Positions 33,825 to 43,129 are shown, counted from the first letter of the stretch. The stretch is DNA of 50,105 nucleotides from Candidatus Rokuibacteriota bacterium (GCA_003220435.1 QHSL01000043.1:1-50105), one strand, 5' to 3'. Numbers and translations: made by a program. Notes: a model not told the origin generated them from the letters alone.

Positions 33825-36430
33825 GCCGAGAGCCTCTCGTCGGCGATCGACGGCCGAATCGCCATCGTCTCGTCGAGGCACTGACTCAACTGCTGGGCGA
33901 GCTCCGAGATGTGGGGTTCGTGAAAGAGGGAGTCGCGGTCGCAACCAATGACGTGGGTATCCACACTACCCGCTACGAGCTTGGCGAACTTGGCGGTCGC
34001 GGCCTCGGCCGGTGGGGAGCCTGGATTCGCATCCTCGGCGACGAAGAGAGTGACACGGCCGGGGTAGGACGCTCGCACCTGCGTCATCGCGTCGTGATTG
34101 ATCTCATGGACCGTCTGTGAGACTTCCGAGACCGACATCGGAATCGACCGGGGAGCCTTGACAGGCTCAGACACGAATTGTTGGAGAGTCGCCCGCCCGA
34201 GCCCTTTGCCAAGAGCCCATAGTGTCTGCAGGATGCGGCCGAGCCCTTCACCCGCGGGGAGCGACGACATGGTCCGCCAGTACGAGCCGAGAGTGTGGCC
34301 GTAGCTCGGCGCGATGATCGCGAGGAGAGCGACGTCCTGGTCGAGGTTCAAGAGCGCTTGCGCGAGCTGGAGCGCCACGACGGCGCCGGCACACCACCCA
34401 CCGACGAAATACGGGCCCTCTGGCTGGACAGCCCGGATCTCGCGGATGTATTCCTCGACCGCCTGCTCGGGCGCGTACTCGCTTTGCGCTTCGGCCATGT
34501 GCGCGGGGCACAGAGCGTAGAACGGCTGCTCCGGTGCCAGATGCCTTCCGAGGTTGAGCAGGTAGGAGAATTCCGCGCCGGCCGGGACGCAGAAGAACGG
34601 CGGCCGGTGTCCGGAGGCCTGGATGGGCACCAGACACGGAAACGCCGGGCCGCGCTCGCTCTCGAGGATGGCCTGGGCCTGCGCTGCGATCGTCGGCACC
34701 TCGAAGAACCGCGTGAGCGACGGCTGGACCCCGCACGTCGCGGCCACGCGGAAGAACAGCTCGGTCGCCAGGAGCGAGTCGCCACCGAGATCGAAGAAGT
34801 CGGCGTCGACGTCGACGTTGTCGAGCTTCAGCAGCTCGCACCAGATCGCCGCCAGCGTCTTCTGCAGCGGCGTGCGCGGCGCCGCCGGCTCCGCGGGCCG
34901 CGACGGGGCGGCGCTTTCCTGGCCGGCCAGCGCCACGCGCTCGGCCATCCCGATGCGCTGCAGCTTGCCGGTCGGGCCCTTGGGAATCTCGTCCACGATC
35001 GTGACGCGCTTCGGGACCTTGAAATCCGCGAGGAATCGCGCCGCGAACCGCCGGATCTTCGCCGGCGTGGCCGTGGCGTCCTTGCGCAGCACGACCGCGG
35101 CGGCGACGTCCTCGCCGAGGGTGGCGTGCGGCATCGCGAACGTCACGGCCTGGGCAACCGCCGGATGATCCAGGAGGACCTCGTCGACTTCCGCCGGGGA
35201 GATCTTGCTCCCGGCCCGGTTGATCATCTCCTTGAGGCGGCCGGTCAGGAAGATGTACCCGTCGCGGTCGATGAAGCCTTCGTCGCCGGTCCTGAGCCAA
35301 TCCGCCTCGACGCCGCCTTCGTAGCCCCGGGTGACGCTGGCGCCCCGGATCGCGATCTCCCCGGGCTCGCCCGGCGGCAGGCTTTCGCCGGCCGAGTTCA
35401 GCACCGTCACGTCGACGCCGAACGGCACTCCGACCGAGCCGAGCTTCCGGTCACGAGGGGGCAGCGGATTGCTCGCGATCTGGTGGGCCGCCTCGGTCAT
35501 GCCGTACGCCTGGATGACCGGGATCCGGAACGTCGCTTCCAGCTCGAGAGCGACCCGCAGCGGCAGCGGCGCCGAGCAGGAGCGAATGAGCCGGAGCTTC
35601 GTGCGCGTGAACCGTTCGTGGTCTCGAGCGGCGCTGGCGACGATGGCCTGGTGGATCGTGGGAACAGCGGTGTACCAGGTCGCCCCACTCTGCTCGAGCC
35701 ACTCGAGGAATCGAGACGCCTGGTACCCCGGCGCGCAGACGACCGTGCCGCCGGCGGCGATCGAAGAGAGCAGGGCGCCGATCAACCCGTGGACGTGAAA
35801 CAGGGGCATGACGTTCAGGCATCGGTCGGCGGCAGACAGCGCCAGCGCGCGGCCGACGTTGTGAGCCGAGGCGCAAATGTTGGCCTGGGTCAACGGCACG
35901 ACCTTGGCCGTCGCCGTCGTGCCAGACGTCGAGAGGGTCAGCGCCAGGTCCCCGTCCGTCGCAAAACCGCTCGCCGCCGCCGGCCCCAGGCGTGCGCCGT
36001 CGAGCGTGAACACCCCGGCCTCCGACTCCTGCTCGGGTGTCAGGCGAATGACCGGGATGCCGCGCTTCCACGCCGCCGCGATCGCCGGCGAGTCCTCGCC
36101 GGCATGCGCGACGAGCGCGGAGACGCCCAGCTCCGTCAGCTGGCTGTCGAACTCGCGCGCTCGATGAGCCGGATTCAGGGGCGCGCACGGGGCGGACGCC
36201 GCGACGGCCAGGAACGAGACCGCCGCCTCGGGACCGTTGGGCAGCACGACCGCGACGCGCGTGGTTCGGCCCAATCCCATCTCGTTCAGGGCGCGGGCCG
36301 TTTCCTCGATCTGGCGCAGCAGGCGCCCGTACGTCAGCGGAGCCCGCCCGGGCGCCGCGATCGCCACGGCATCGGGCGTCGCCTGAGCCCACGCGCTCAC
36401 CAGCGCGTGGATCGACCGCCCTGCGCTCAT
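33821..36430 (-). CDS. Three-domain adenylation-carrier-thioesterase protein
   Basis: An 869-residue NRPS-like protein. Residues 1-500 are an AMP-forming ligase (STSGTTATAKVVPL at 168-181, YGMTE at 309-313, GRLKEMI, and Lys489 in PTGKLQ) whose middle part resembles oxalate/acyl-CoA synthetases (MPLFHVHGLIG, GATWYTAVPTIHQAI). Residues 515-590 are a carrier domain with the phosphopantetheine Ser552 in DFFDLGGDSLL. Residues 600-869 are a thioesterase; its nucleophile elbow reads GGWCAG, so Cys680 replaces the usual Ser. There is no condensation domain. It could load and release a small carboxylic acid to decorate the EPS. ATG at 36430 overlaps the methyltransferase stop (ATGA). Confidence 0.88.
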   Translation of the reverse strand: MSAGRSIHALVSAWAQATPDAVAIAAPGRAPLTYGRLLRQIEETARALNEMGLGRTTRVAVVLPNGPEAAVSFLAVAASAPCAPLNPAHRAREFDSQLTELGVSALVAHAGEDSPAIAAAWKRGIPVIRLTPEQESEAGVFTLDGARLGPAAASGFATDGDLALTLSTSGTTATAKVVPLTQANICASAHNVGRALALSAADRCLNVMPLFHVHGLIGALLSSIAAGGTVVCAPGYQASRFLEWLEQSGATWYTAVPTIHQAIVASAARDHERFTRTKLRLIRSCSAPLPLRVALELEATFRIPVIQAYGMTEAAHQIASNPLPPRDRKLGSVGVPFGVDVTVLNSAGESLPPGEPGEIAIRGASVTRGYEGGVEADWLRTGDEGFIDRDGYIFLTGRLKEMINRAGSKISPAEVDEVLLDHPAVAQAVTFAMPHATLGEDVAAAVVLRKDATATPAKIRRFAARFLADFKVPKRVTIVDEIPKGPTGKLQRIGMAERVALAGQESAAPSRPAEPAAPRTPLQKTLAAIWCELLKLDNVDVDADFFDLGGDSLLATELFFRVAATCGVQPSLTRFFEVPTIAAQAQAILESERGPAFPCLVPIQASGHRPPFFCVPAGAEFSYLLNLGRHLAPEQPFYALCPAHMAEAQSEYAPEQAVEEYIREIRAVQPEGPYFVGGWCAGAVVALQLAQALLNLDQDVALLAIIAPSYGHTLGSYWRTMSSLPAGEGLGRILQTLWALGKGLGRATLQQFVSEPVKAPRSIPMSVSEVSQTVHEINHDAMTQVRASYPGRVTLFVAEDANPGSPPAEAATAKFAKLVAGSVDTHVIGCDRDSLFHEPHISELAQQLSQCLDETMAIRPSIADERLSA

Positions 36431-37701
36431 GGGTAGATCTTCACCTCGGGAATGGGCACGACGAACTGGCCGCCCCACTCCCGGACGTGGGCCATCTGCT
36501 CCATGATCTCGTCCTTGATGTTCCACGGCAGGATCAGGACGTAGTCCGGCCGGGTCTCGCTGAGCTTGTCGGGGTGGAAGATCGGCACGTGAGTGCCCGG
36601 CAGGAACTTCCCCTGCTTGTGCGGGCTGCGGTCCACCGTGTAGTCGAGGAAGTCGGTCCGAATGCCGCAGTAGTTCAGGAGCGTGTTGCCCTTGCCGGGC
36701 GCGCCGTAGCCGGCCACGGTCTTGCCCTGGCGCCGCGCCGTGATGAGGAAGTCGAGCAGCTTGCGCTTGGTCTCCTTGACCTGCTCGCCGAACGTCGCGA
36801 AGCGCTCGAGGCGCGTGAAGCCGGCCATCTCCTCGCGCGCCCGGAGCTCGTGGACCCGCGGCCCCACCGGCCGCCCGTCGTCCTCGAGGTGGCGCGCGTA
36901 GATGCGCAGCGAGCCCCCGTGGGTGGGCAGCTCCTCCACGTCGAAGATGACCAGGCAGTGGGCGCCGAAGATCCGCTCGGCGGTGATGAGCGAGAAGTAC
37001 GAGAAGTGCTCGTGGTAGATCGTGTCGAACTGGTTCTCTTCCATCAGCCGCATGAGGTGCGGGAACTCGATCGTGACGACGCCCCGCGGCTTGAGGAGGA
37101 TCTTGAGCCCCGCGACGAAGTCGTTGAGGTCACTCACCTGGGCCAGCACGTTGGCGCCGCAGATCAGATCGGCCTGGGTGCCGTCGGCGGCCAGCGTGCG
37201 GGCGACCTCGGTGCCGAACATCGCGGTGAGGGTCGGCACGCCGCGGTCGACGGCCACCCGTGCGACGTTGGCGGCCGGCTCGATGCCGAGCGCCGGGATG
37301 CCCTGCGCCACGAAATACTGGAGCAGGTACCCGTCGTTGCTCCCGACCTCGACGACCTGGCTGCGCGCGCTCAGGCCGAAGCGCTTCGCCGCCAGCTCGG
37401 CGTACCGCTTGGCGTGCTGCAGCCAGCTGTCGGAGTACGACGAGAAGTACGCGTAGTCGCTGAAGATCTGCTCCGGCCGCACGTACTCCTGCACCTGCAC
37501 CAGGAAGCACTCCTCGCACACCCACACGCGCAGCGGATAGAAGGGCTCCATCTGGTTGAGCTGGTCCGCCGCGAGGTAGCTCTCGCAGAGCGGCGACATC
37601 CCGAGGTCGACGAGGGTGTGGCGCAGCGGGGCCCGGCAGAACAGGCACGCGGCGTCGGCGTCGAGGGAGCAACCGGCGATGGGACGACCAGGCGTGGTCA
37701 T
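36427..37701 (-). CDS. Sugar C-methyltransferase (NovU/TylCIII type)
   Basis: Transfers a methyl group from S-adenosylmethionine to a carbon of a 4-keto nucleotide sugar. The 424 residues have the N-terminal zinc-binding part (CLFCRAPLRH with C-x2-C, and CEECFLVQ), a SAM-binding core (VVEVGSNDGYLLQYF), EFPHLMRLMEENQFDTIYHE (quoted in part), and the C-terminal half with GYGAPGKGNTLLNYC, as in NovU-like enzymes. The active-site EHFSYFS is present. Start ATG at 37701. It sits between a deacetylase and the adenylation protein and is the first gene of the unusual-sugar block in transcription order. Confidence 0.9.
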   Translation of the reverse strand: MTTPGRPIAGCSLDADAACLFCRAPLRHTLVDLGMSPLCESYLAADQLNQMEPFYPLRVWVCEECFLVQVQEYVRPEQIFSDYAYFSSYSDSWLQHAKRYAELAAKRFGLSARSQVVEVGSNDGYLLQYFVAQGIPALGIEPAANVARVAVDRGVPTLTAMFGTEVARTLAADGTQADLICGANVLAQVSDLNDFVAGLKILLKPRGVVTIEFPHLMRLMEENQFDTIYHEHFSYFSLITAERIFGAHCLVIFDVEELPTHGGSLRIYARHLEDDGRPVGPRVHELRAREEMAGFTRLERFATFGEQVKETKRKLLDFLITARRQGKTVAGYGAPGKGNTLLNYCGIRTDFLDYTVDRSPHKQGKFLPGTHVPIFHPDKLSETRPDYVLILPWNIKDEIMEQMAHVREWGGQFVVPIPEVKIYP

Positions 37702-37717
37702 GTCGGCGTTGTATCCC

Positions 37718-38560
37718 TCAGATCGCGAGAATGTTTCGGATCGGCGCAAATGCGATGTCGCGAAGCAGGCGAGCGAGCTTTCGCTCTTCCCGCTCGATTC
37801 CCACATACAGGCGAAAGCGATGCCGCCACGACATCGTCGGGCGAGGCTGGTCCGGATCCAGCTCCCACGGGTGAAAATAGAAGAGGGTCGCCTGCCGCTC
37901 GCGCGCGTTCACCCGCCGGATACCGGCGCGGGTCAGCGCCAGCGGGAGCAGCCGGAAGTAGCCGCCGCCGCCGATCGGGAGATTGACGCCGGCCACGCGG
38001 ACGGTGCTGATCGGGAACTCGACCAGCGCGCGACTTCCCTTGCGCCAGATCTCGTACGGGAACCGCGGGGCTTCGCGGTCGCCGTAGTGGTCGTGCACGA
38101 TCGGGTAGATGCTGGAGTCGTAGCGGAACCCTTCCTGCAGCAAAATGTCGTACGCCCACGCCTGGGCCCGGCCGATGGAGAAGCTGGGGGCGCGGTAGCC
38201 GACGACGGGCTCGCCGATGATGTCCTCGAGGACGGCCTTGGCCCGGCTCACGTCGGCCCGGAATTCTGTCGGGGTCTGCCGGAAGACCGGCTCGTGCGCG
38301 TGGCCGTGACAGGCGATCTCGTGCTTCTCGCCGGCGATCTTCCGAACGAGCGCCGGATGGGCGGCCGCGACCTGCCCGAGGATGAAGAACGTCGCCTTCG
38401 CCGCGCCGGCCGAGAGCAGCTCGAGCACCCGCTCGGTGCTCGCCTCGACCCGGCTCTCGAGACCCTCGCGCATGCCGTTGGTGCCGTCGCGGTAGACCTC
38501 GGCGTGGTAGTACTCCTCCACGTCCACGCTGAGGGCGTTCGTGATCACGGAGGGGGCCAT
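37718..38560 (-). CDS. XrtA-locus polysaccharide deacetylase (DUF3473 type)
   Basis: A 280-residue NodB-fold deacetylase of the group linked to exosortase A EPS loci. ALSVDVEEYYHAEVY (Asp-Val-Glu in place of the Asp pair), HEIACHGHAHEPVF, VGYRAPSFSIG and the C-terminal FYFHPWELDPDQPRP are characteristic. It probably deacetylates the polymer or a lipid-linked unit. No signal peptide is evident. ATG at 38560 overlaps the dehydrogenase stop by one base (TAATG); an upstream ATG at 38602 lies inside that gene. Sixteen bases follow before the C-methyltransferase. Together with the FemAB-like gene and exosortase it marks the locus type. Confidence 0.92.
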   Translation of the reverse strand: MAPSVITNALSVDVEEYYHAEVYRDGTNGMREGLESRVEASTERVLELLSAGAAKATFFILGQVAAAHPALVRKIAGEKHEIACHGHAHEPVFRQTPTEFRADVSRAKAVLEDIIGEPVVGYRAPSFSIGRAQAWAYDILLQEGFRYDSSIYPIVHDHYGDREAPRFPYEIWRKGSRALVEFPISTVRVAGVNLPIGGGGYFRLLPLALTRAGIRRVNARERQATLFYFHPWELDPDQPRPTMSWRHRFRLYVGIEREERKLARLLRDIAFAPIRNILAI

Positions 38561-39870
38561 TACAGGGCGACCACGTTGCCCCGGGGGGCGCGAATGGACC
38601 ACGTGGCGTTGCGGGTGTCGACCACGAGCGGGGCCTGCGCGACGATGCTCGGATAGTCGAACTCCGGGTGATCGGTCAGGATCAGCGCACAGTCGGTCGC
38701 CGCGAGGGCTTCCGGGGTGGCCTCGATCGCCTTGATCGGCGTGCCGTCGAGCACGATCGTGGGCACGTGGGGATCGGCGTACGAGACCTCGGCCCCCTTC
38801 TCACGCAGCTGCTTGAGGATCTCGAGGGCCGGCGACTCTCGGATGTCCCCGACGCCCCGCTTGTAGGCGACGCCGAGCGCCAGGATCCGAGCGCCGTTCA
38901 GGCAGCGCCGACGGTCGTTCAAGGCGTCGGTGACCATCTCGATCACGTAGACCGGCATCGCCCGGTTGATGTCGTCGGCCAGCGCGATGAAGCGCGACTC
39001 GTAGCCGTCGAGTCGAAGCTTCCACGAGAGGTAGAGCGGGTCGACGGGGATGCAGTGGCCGCCGATGCCGGGGCCCGGATAGAAGGCCATGAAGCCGAAG
39101 GGCTTGGTCGCCGCGGCGTCGATGACCTCCTTGGTGCTCACGCCCAGGCGCCGGCACATCAGCGCGAACTCGTTGGCGAGCGCGATGTTGACGTTCCGGA
39201 ACACGTTCTCGTAGAGCTTGGCCAGCTCGGCGACCTTCGGGCTCGAGACCTCGTGGACGCGCGGGACGATCTGGCCGTAGAGCGTCGCGGCCAGGCGCGT
39301 GCACGCGGGCGTCACGCCGCCGACGACCTTCGGGATGTCCTTGACCTTGAAGGTCGGGTTCGCGGGGTCGATCCGCTCCGGCGAGAACGCCAGGAAGAAA
39401 TCCTCGCCGACCCGCGCGCCCTTCGCCCGGAAGATCGGCAGGAGGAGCTCTTCGGTGGTCTCCGGGTACGTCGTGCTCTCGAGGATCACGAGCTGGCCCG
39501 GACGGTACCGCGCCACGACTTCCGAGCCGGCGGCCACGATGTAGGAGATGTCCGGGTCCTTGGACTTGCCGAGCGGCGTGGGCACGCAGATGATCACGAC
39601 GTCGCTGCGCTCGAGCACGGCGAAGTCCGTGGTCGCCTCGTAGCGTCCCAGCCGGATCAGCTCCCTCAGGTCGTCGCTGTCGAGATCGGGAATGTAGGAC
39701 CGGCCGGCCTGGAGCGCGCCGACCCGGTCCAGGTCGGTGTCGACGCCGGCCACCGAGAACCCGGCGCGGGCGAACTCGATCGCCAGCGGCAGGCCGACGT
39801 AGCCCTGCCCGATGACGGCCAGCCGCGCGGTCCGCTCCTCGATGCGTGCCTTGAGCGACGCGTCCTTCAC
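38560..39870 (-). CDS. Nucleotide sugar dehydrogenase (UDP-HexNAc type)
   Basis: Oxidises C6 of a UDP-sugar to the uronic acid with NAD+. The 436 residues match the WbpA/TviB/WecC group: LAVIGQGYVGLPLAIEFA, IICVPTPLGKSKDPD, LESTTYPETTEELLLP, FSPERIDPANP, and the catalytic Cys in GPGIGGHCIPVDPLYL. ILALGVAYKRGVGDIRESPA begins the C-terminal domain. The length and the GHCIPVDP motif separate it from the AlgD-like enzyme at 17.3 kb. Substrate is probably UDP-GlcNAc or UDP-ManNAc. GTG at 39870 overlaps the sugar transferase stop (GTGA). Confidence 0.9.
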   Translation of the reverse strand: MKDASLKARIEERTARLAVIGQGYVGLPLAIEFARAGFSVAGVDTDLDRVGALQAGRSYIPDLDSDDLRELIRLGRYEATTDFAVLERSDVVIICVPTPLGKSKDPDISYIVAAGSEVVARYRPGQLVILESTTYPETTEELLLPIFRAKGARVGEDFFLAFSPERIDPANPTFKVKDIPKVVGGVTPACTRLAATLYGQIVPRVHEVSSPKVAELAKLYENVFRNVNIALANEFALMCRRLGVSTKEVIDAAATKPFGFMAFYPGPGIGGHCIPVDPLYLSWKLRLDGYESRFIALADDINRAMPVYVIEMVTDALNDRRRCLNGARILALGVAYKRGVGDIRESPALEILKQLREKGAEVSYADPHVPTIVLDGTPIKAIEATPEALAATDCALILTDHPEFDYPSIVAQAPLVVDTRNATWSIRAPRGNVVAL

Positions 39871-41294
39871 TTGGTGGCCTCCGCCGTCAGCTTGGTGGGC
39901 CCGCTGCCCGGCAGCATCACGGCCGCCTCCCGACCCGCCTCGACCGACTGGGAGCCGAAGAGGACGGTCTTGACCGTGTCGAACAGGATCCGCACGTCGA
40001 ACGACAGCGAGAGGTGCTTGATGTAATAGAGGTCGTAGCGCATCTTCTCGGTCTCTTCGTCGAGGTTGTTCGCGTAGCCGTACCGCACCTGCGCCCAGCC
40101 GGTGATCCCCGGGCGAACGCCCGACCGGAGCGAGTAGTACGGGATGCGTGCGGTGAAGAGCTCGAAGTTCGAGACCGGGTGGGGCCGCGGCCCCACCAGG
40201 TTCATGTCGCCCCGGATCACGTTGAAGAACTGCGGCAGCTCGTCGAACCTGAACTTGCGCAGCCACTTGCCGACCCGGGTGATGCGCTCCTCGTTGTCAC
40301 GCACCCATTCCGACGGTGCCGCGTCGACCAGGTGCATGGTCCGGAACTTGATGAGCTTGAAGCGCCGGGCCGCCATGCCCACGCGCTCCTGGACGAAGAA
40401 CACCGGGCCGTGAGAGTCCCACTTGATCAGCAGCGCGATCAGGCCGAGCAGGGGCGCCAGCACGATCATCCCCAGGCCCGCGACGATCAGGCTGATGGCC
40501 CGGCCCAGCGCCAGGTCCAGGCGCGACTTCTTGAAATCGCCGGAGAAGATCAGGTTGCTCGGCGTGAGGGACTCGATGGCGAGCTTGCCCATGAGCCGCT
40601 CGTAGACGTTCACTCCGTCTTCGACGATGCAGCCGCGCATCCGCGCTTCCAGGAGCTCGCGCACCGGCAAGCGCGCGCGGCGCTCGGCGAGCGCGACGAT
40701 CGCTCGGTGAGGCTGGAGGTCCCCGAGAATGGCGCCGAGCCGATCCAGCGACCCCAGCAGCACGTCGCCGAACATCGGGAAGCCGCCGGCGGGCGCGCTG
40801 CCGTCGCTGACCCCGTAGATGGAATAGCCGAGGTACGGACGGGCCTTGATCTCCCGAACGAGCGTGTGGGCCAGCGGCGTCGTGCCCAGGATGAGGACGC
40901 GCTCCAGGAACGCCTTGCGCCGCACGACGACGTAGCAGAGCGCGCGCAGCGGGACCACGATCGCCAGGATGATGACCAGGCTCAGCACGAACGGCCCGGT
41001 CGAGACCTTGATGTGTGGGAACACGGCGTAGGAGACGGCGAGCAGGATGAAGGCGACGCCGAAGCCCTGGAGGAGCCGCGGCGCGAAGTCGCCGAAGGTC
41101 CGGACGATCCGCAAGTCGTAGAGGTCGTTGTAGTAGAACGAGACCCCGAGGCAGAAGGCGATCGCGATCGCCTTGCCGAGCAGCACCGGGATGTCGCCCC
41201 AGCCGGCCGCCAGCGGCAAGTCCCAGCCGAAGATCGCCGCCAACGCCGCGGCGAACAGCGAGAGCCCTTCCAGGACCGCCAGCGTCACGCTCAT
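39867..41294 (-). CDS. Initiating polyprenyl-phosphate sugar-phosphate transferase
   Basis: Starts repeat-unit assembly by moving a sugar-1-phosphate from UDP-sugar to undecaprenyl phosphate. At 475 residues it has four or five N-terminal helices, a Rossmann-like middle (VLILGTTPLAHTLVREIK), then one more helix and the catalytic bacterial sugar transferase domain: KWDSHGPVFFVQERVG, RFKLIKFRTM, RKFRFDELPQFFNVIRGDM, VGPRPHPVS, RSGVRPGITGWAQV. This is the WcaJ/EpsB-like arrangement used in exosortase A loci. Start ATG at 41294 overlaps the glmS stop by one base (TGATG). The donor is inferred as UDP-glucose or UDP-GlcNAc. Confidence 0.93.
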   Translation of the reverse strand: MSVTLAVLEGLSLFAAALAAIFGWDLPLAAGWGDIPVLLGKAIAIAFCLGVSFYYNDLYDLRIVRTFGDFAPRLLQGFGVAFILLAVSYAVFPHIKVSTGPFVLSLVIILAIVVPLRALCYVVVRRKAFLERVLILGTTPLAHTLVREIKARPYLGYSIYGVSDGSAPAGGFPMFGDVLLGSLDRLGAILGDLQPHRAIVALAERRARLPVRELLEARMRGCIVEDGVNVYERLMGKLAIESLTPSNLIFSGDFKKSRLDLALGRAISLIVAGLGMIVLAPLLGLIALLIKWDSHGPVFFVQERVGMAARRFKLIKFRTMHLVDAAPSEWVRDNEERITRVGKWLRKFRFDELPQFFNVIRGDMNLVGPRPHPVSNFELFTARIPYYSLRSGVRPGITGWAQVRYGYANNLDEETEKMRYDLYYIKHLSLSFDVRILFDTVKTVLFGSQSVEAGREAAVMLPGSGPTKLTAEATK

Positions 41295-43126
41295 CACTCG
41301 ACCGTCACGCTCTTCGCGAGGTTGCGGGGCTGGTCCACGTCGCACCCGCGCAGCACGCCCAGGTGGTACGCCAGGAGCTGGAGCGGCGCGGCCACCAGGA
41401 CCGGCTGCAGGCACTCCATGGTCGCGGGCACCGGGACGACGACGTCGGCGGTGGCGCGGATCTCGTCGTCACCGTCCGTGGCGAGAGCGATCACGAAGCC
41501 GTCGCGAGCCTTGACCTCTTCGAGGTTGCTCGCCATCTTTTCGTACATCGAGCCCTGCGGCGCGATGGCGACGACCGGGGTGTGCCGGTCGATGAGGGCG
41601 ATCGGGCCGTGCTTCATCTCACCCGCGGCGTACCCCTCGGCGTGAATGTAGGAGATCTCCTTGAGCTTGAGGGCGCCCTCGAGCGCCAGCGGGAAGTGGA
41701 GCCCGCGCCCGAGATAGAGGAAGTTCCGCCGGTCGGCGAAGCGCTCGGCGATCCCGCGGATCGCGTCGCTCTGCCGGAGTGCGACGGACAGGAGCTCCGG
41801 CAGCTCCAGCAGCCCCTTGATCAGCTGACGCGCCAGCGCCGGGTCGAGGAAATTCCGCGCGAGGCCGAGCTTGAGCGCCAGGAGGGTGACGGCGACGATC
41901 TGGGCCGTGAAGGCCTTCGTCGAGGCCACGCCGATCTCGATGCCCGCGCGGGTGTAGATCACGCCGTCCGACTCGCGCGCCAGCGAGCTGCCGACCACAT
42001 TGCAGATCGCCACGACCCGCGAGCCCTGGTCCCTGGCCTCGCGCGACGCCGCCAGGGTGTCGGCGGTCTCGCCCGACTGCGAGATCGGAACCGTGAGCAC
42101 GCGCCCGTCGACGACCGGCCGCCGGTAACGGAACTCGGAGGCGATGTCCACCTCGACCGGCAGCCGGGCGAACGTCTCCACCAGGTACTTGCCGACCAGC
42201 GCCGCGTGCCACGAGGTGCCGCAGGCGACGAAGCAGAGCCGGTTCAGTCCCGCGAGGTCGCGGTCCTTGAGGCCGAGCTCGGGGATCCGGACCTCGGGCC
42301 CCTCGGCGTCGACCCGCTCCCGAAGGGTGTTCTGCACGGTCTCGGGCTGCTCGAAGATTTCCTTGAGCATGAAGTGGGGATAGCCCGATCGCTCGGCCGC
42401 CTCCCCGTCCCAGGGGACGGTGGTCGGGCGGCGTTCGACGAGCGTGCCGTCGAGCGTGCGCACGGTGACGCCACCGGGGGTCAGCATCGCGAGCTCGCCG
42501 TCCTCGAGGACCAGGATCTCGCGCGTGTGTCCCAGCAGGGCGGGAATGTCCGAGGCCACGAACATCTCGCCGTGCCCCAAGCCGATGACCAGGGGCGAGC
42601 TGCCGCGCCGCAGCACGACCAGCGTGTCCGGCGCATCGTGCCTGATGCAGGCGATCGCGTAGGCGCCGTGCAGCTCGCGGGCAGCGCGGCCGACCGCCGT
42701 CGCCAGATCCTCACCCTCATGGCGCTCGATCAGGTGGGCGATCACCTCGCTGTCGGTCTGGGAGCGGAAGCGATGGCCTTCGGCGGCCAGCGCCTTTCGG
42801 AGCTCGCGGTAGTTCTCGATGATCCCGTTGTGGACGACGGCCAGCCGTGACCGACAGTCGACGTGCGGATGCGCATTGGCGTCCGACGGCCGTCCATGAG
42901 TCGCCCACCGCGTGTGGCCGATACCGAGCGTGCCCCGCGGCGGGTCGCCGGCCAGCAGCGCCTCGAGGTCGACGATCTTGCCGATCGTCTTCCTGACGTC
43001 GAGGATCCCCCCGGAGATCGTCGCGATGCCTGCCGAGTCGTATCCTCGGTACTCCAGGCGATGCAGACCGGGCAGGACGAAGCCGGCTGCGTCGCGATGG
43101 CCGGTGTAGCCAACGATTCCACACAT
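41294..43126 (-). CDS. glmS: Glutamine-fructose-6-phosphate aminotransferase
   Basis: Makes glucosamine-6-phosphate from fructose-6-phosphate and glutamine, feeding UDP-GlcNAc. The 610 residues are the usual length. MCGIVGYTGHRDAAG supplies the catalytic Cys2 after Met removal, and LGIGHTRWATHGRP, HNGIIENYRELR belong to the glutaminase domain. Two SIS domains follow with ISQSGETADTLAA and FLYLGRGLHFPLALEGALKL, and the protein ends in PRNLAKSVTVE, the classic C-terminus. Its presence inside the EPS operon suggests extra demand for amino sugars. It starts 3 bases after the NusG-like gene. No glmS ribozyme is evident in that tiny gap. Confidence 0.97.
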   Translation of the reverse strand: MCGIVGYTGHRDAAGFVLPGLHRLEYRGYDSAGIATISGGILDVRKTIGKIVDLEALLAGDPPRGTLGIGHTRWATHGRPSDANAHPHVDCRSRLAVVHNGIIENYRELRKALAAEGHRFRSQTDSEVIAHLIERHEGEDLATAVGRAARELHGAYAIACIRHDAPDTLVVLRRGSSPLVIGLGHGEMFVASDIPALLGHTREILVLEDGELAMLTPGGVTVRTLDGTLVERRPTTVPWDGEAAERSGYPHFMLKEIFEQPETVQNTLRERVDAEGPEVRIPELGLKDRDLAGLNRLCFVACGTSWHAALVGKYLVETFARLPVEVDIASEFRYRRPVVDGRVLTVPISQSGETADTLAASREARDQGSRVVAICNVVGSSLARESDGVIYTRAGIEIGVASTKAFTAQIVAVTLLALKLGLARNFLDPALARQLIKGLLELPELLSVALRQSDAIRGIAERFADRRNFLYLGRGLHFPLALEGALKLKEISYIHAEGYAAGEMKHGPIALIDRHTPVVAIAPQGSMYEKMASNLEEVKARDGFVIALATDGDDEIRATADVVVPVPATMECLQPVLVAAPLQLLAYHLGVLRGCDVDQPRNLAKSVTVE

Positions 43127-43129
43127 GCT

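Noticed and set aside
34295-36436. 713-codon plus-strand open frame opposite the adenylation-carrier-thioesterase gene
   Set aside because: Composition typical of antisense frames in GC-rich DNA; the minus strand has ligase, carrier and thioesterase motifs in order.
40014-41645. 543-codon plus-strand open frame opposite the sugar transferase
   Set aside because: Arg/Asp/Glu-rich without recognisable domains; the opposite gene is fully conserved.
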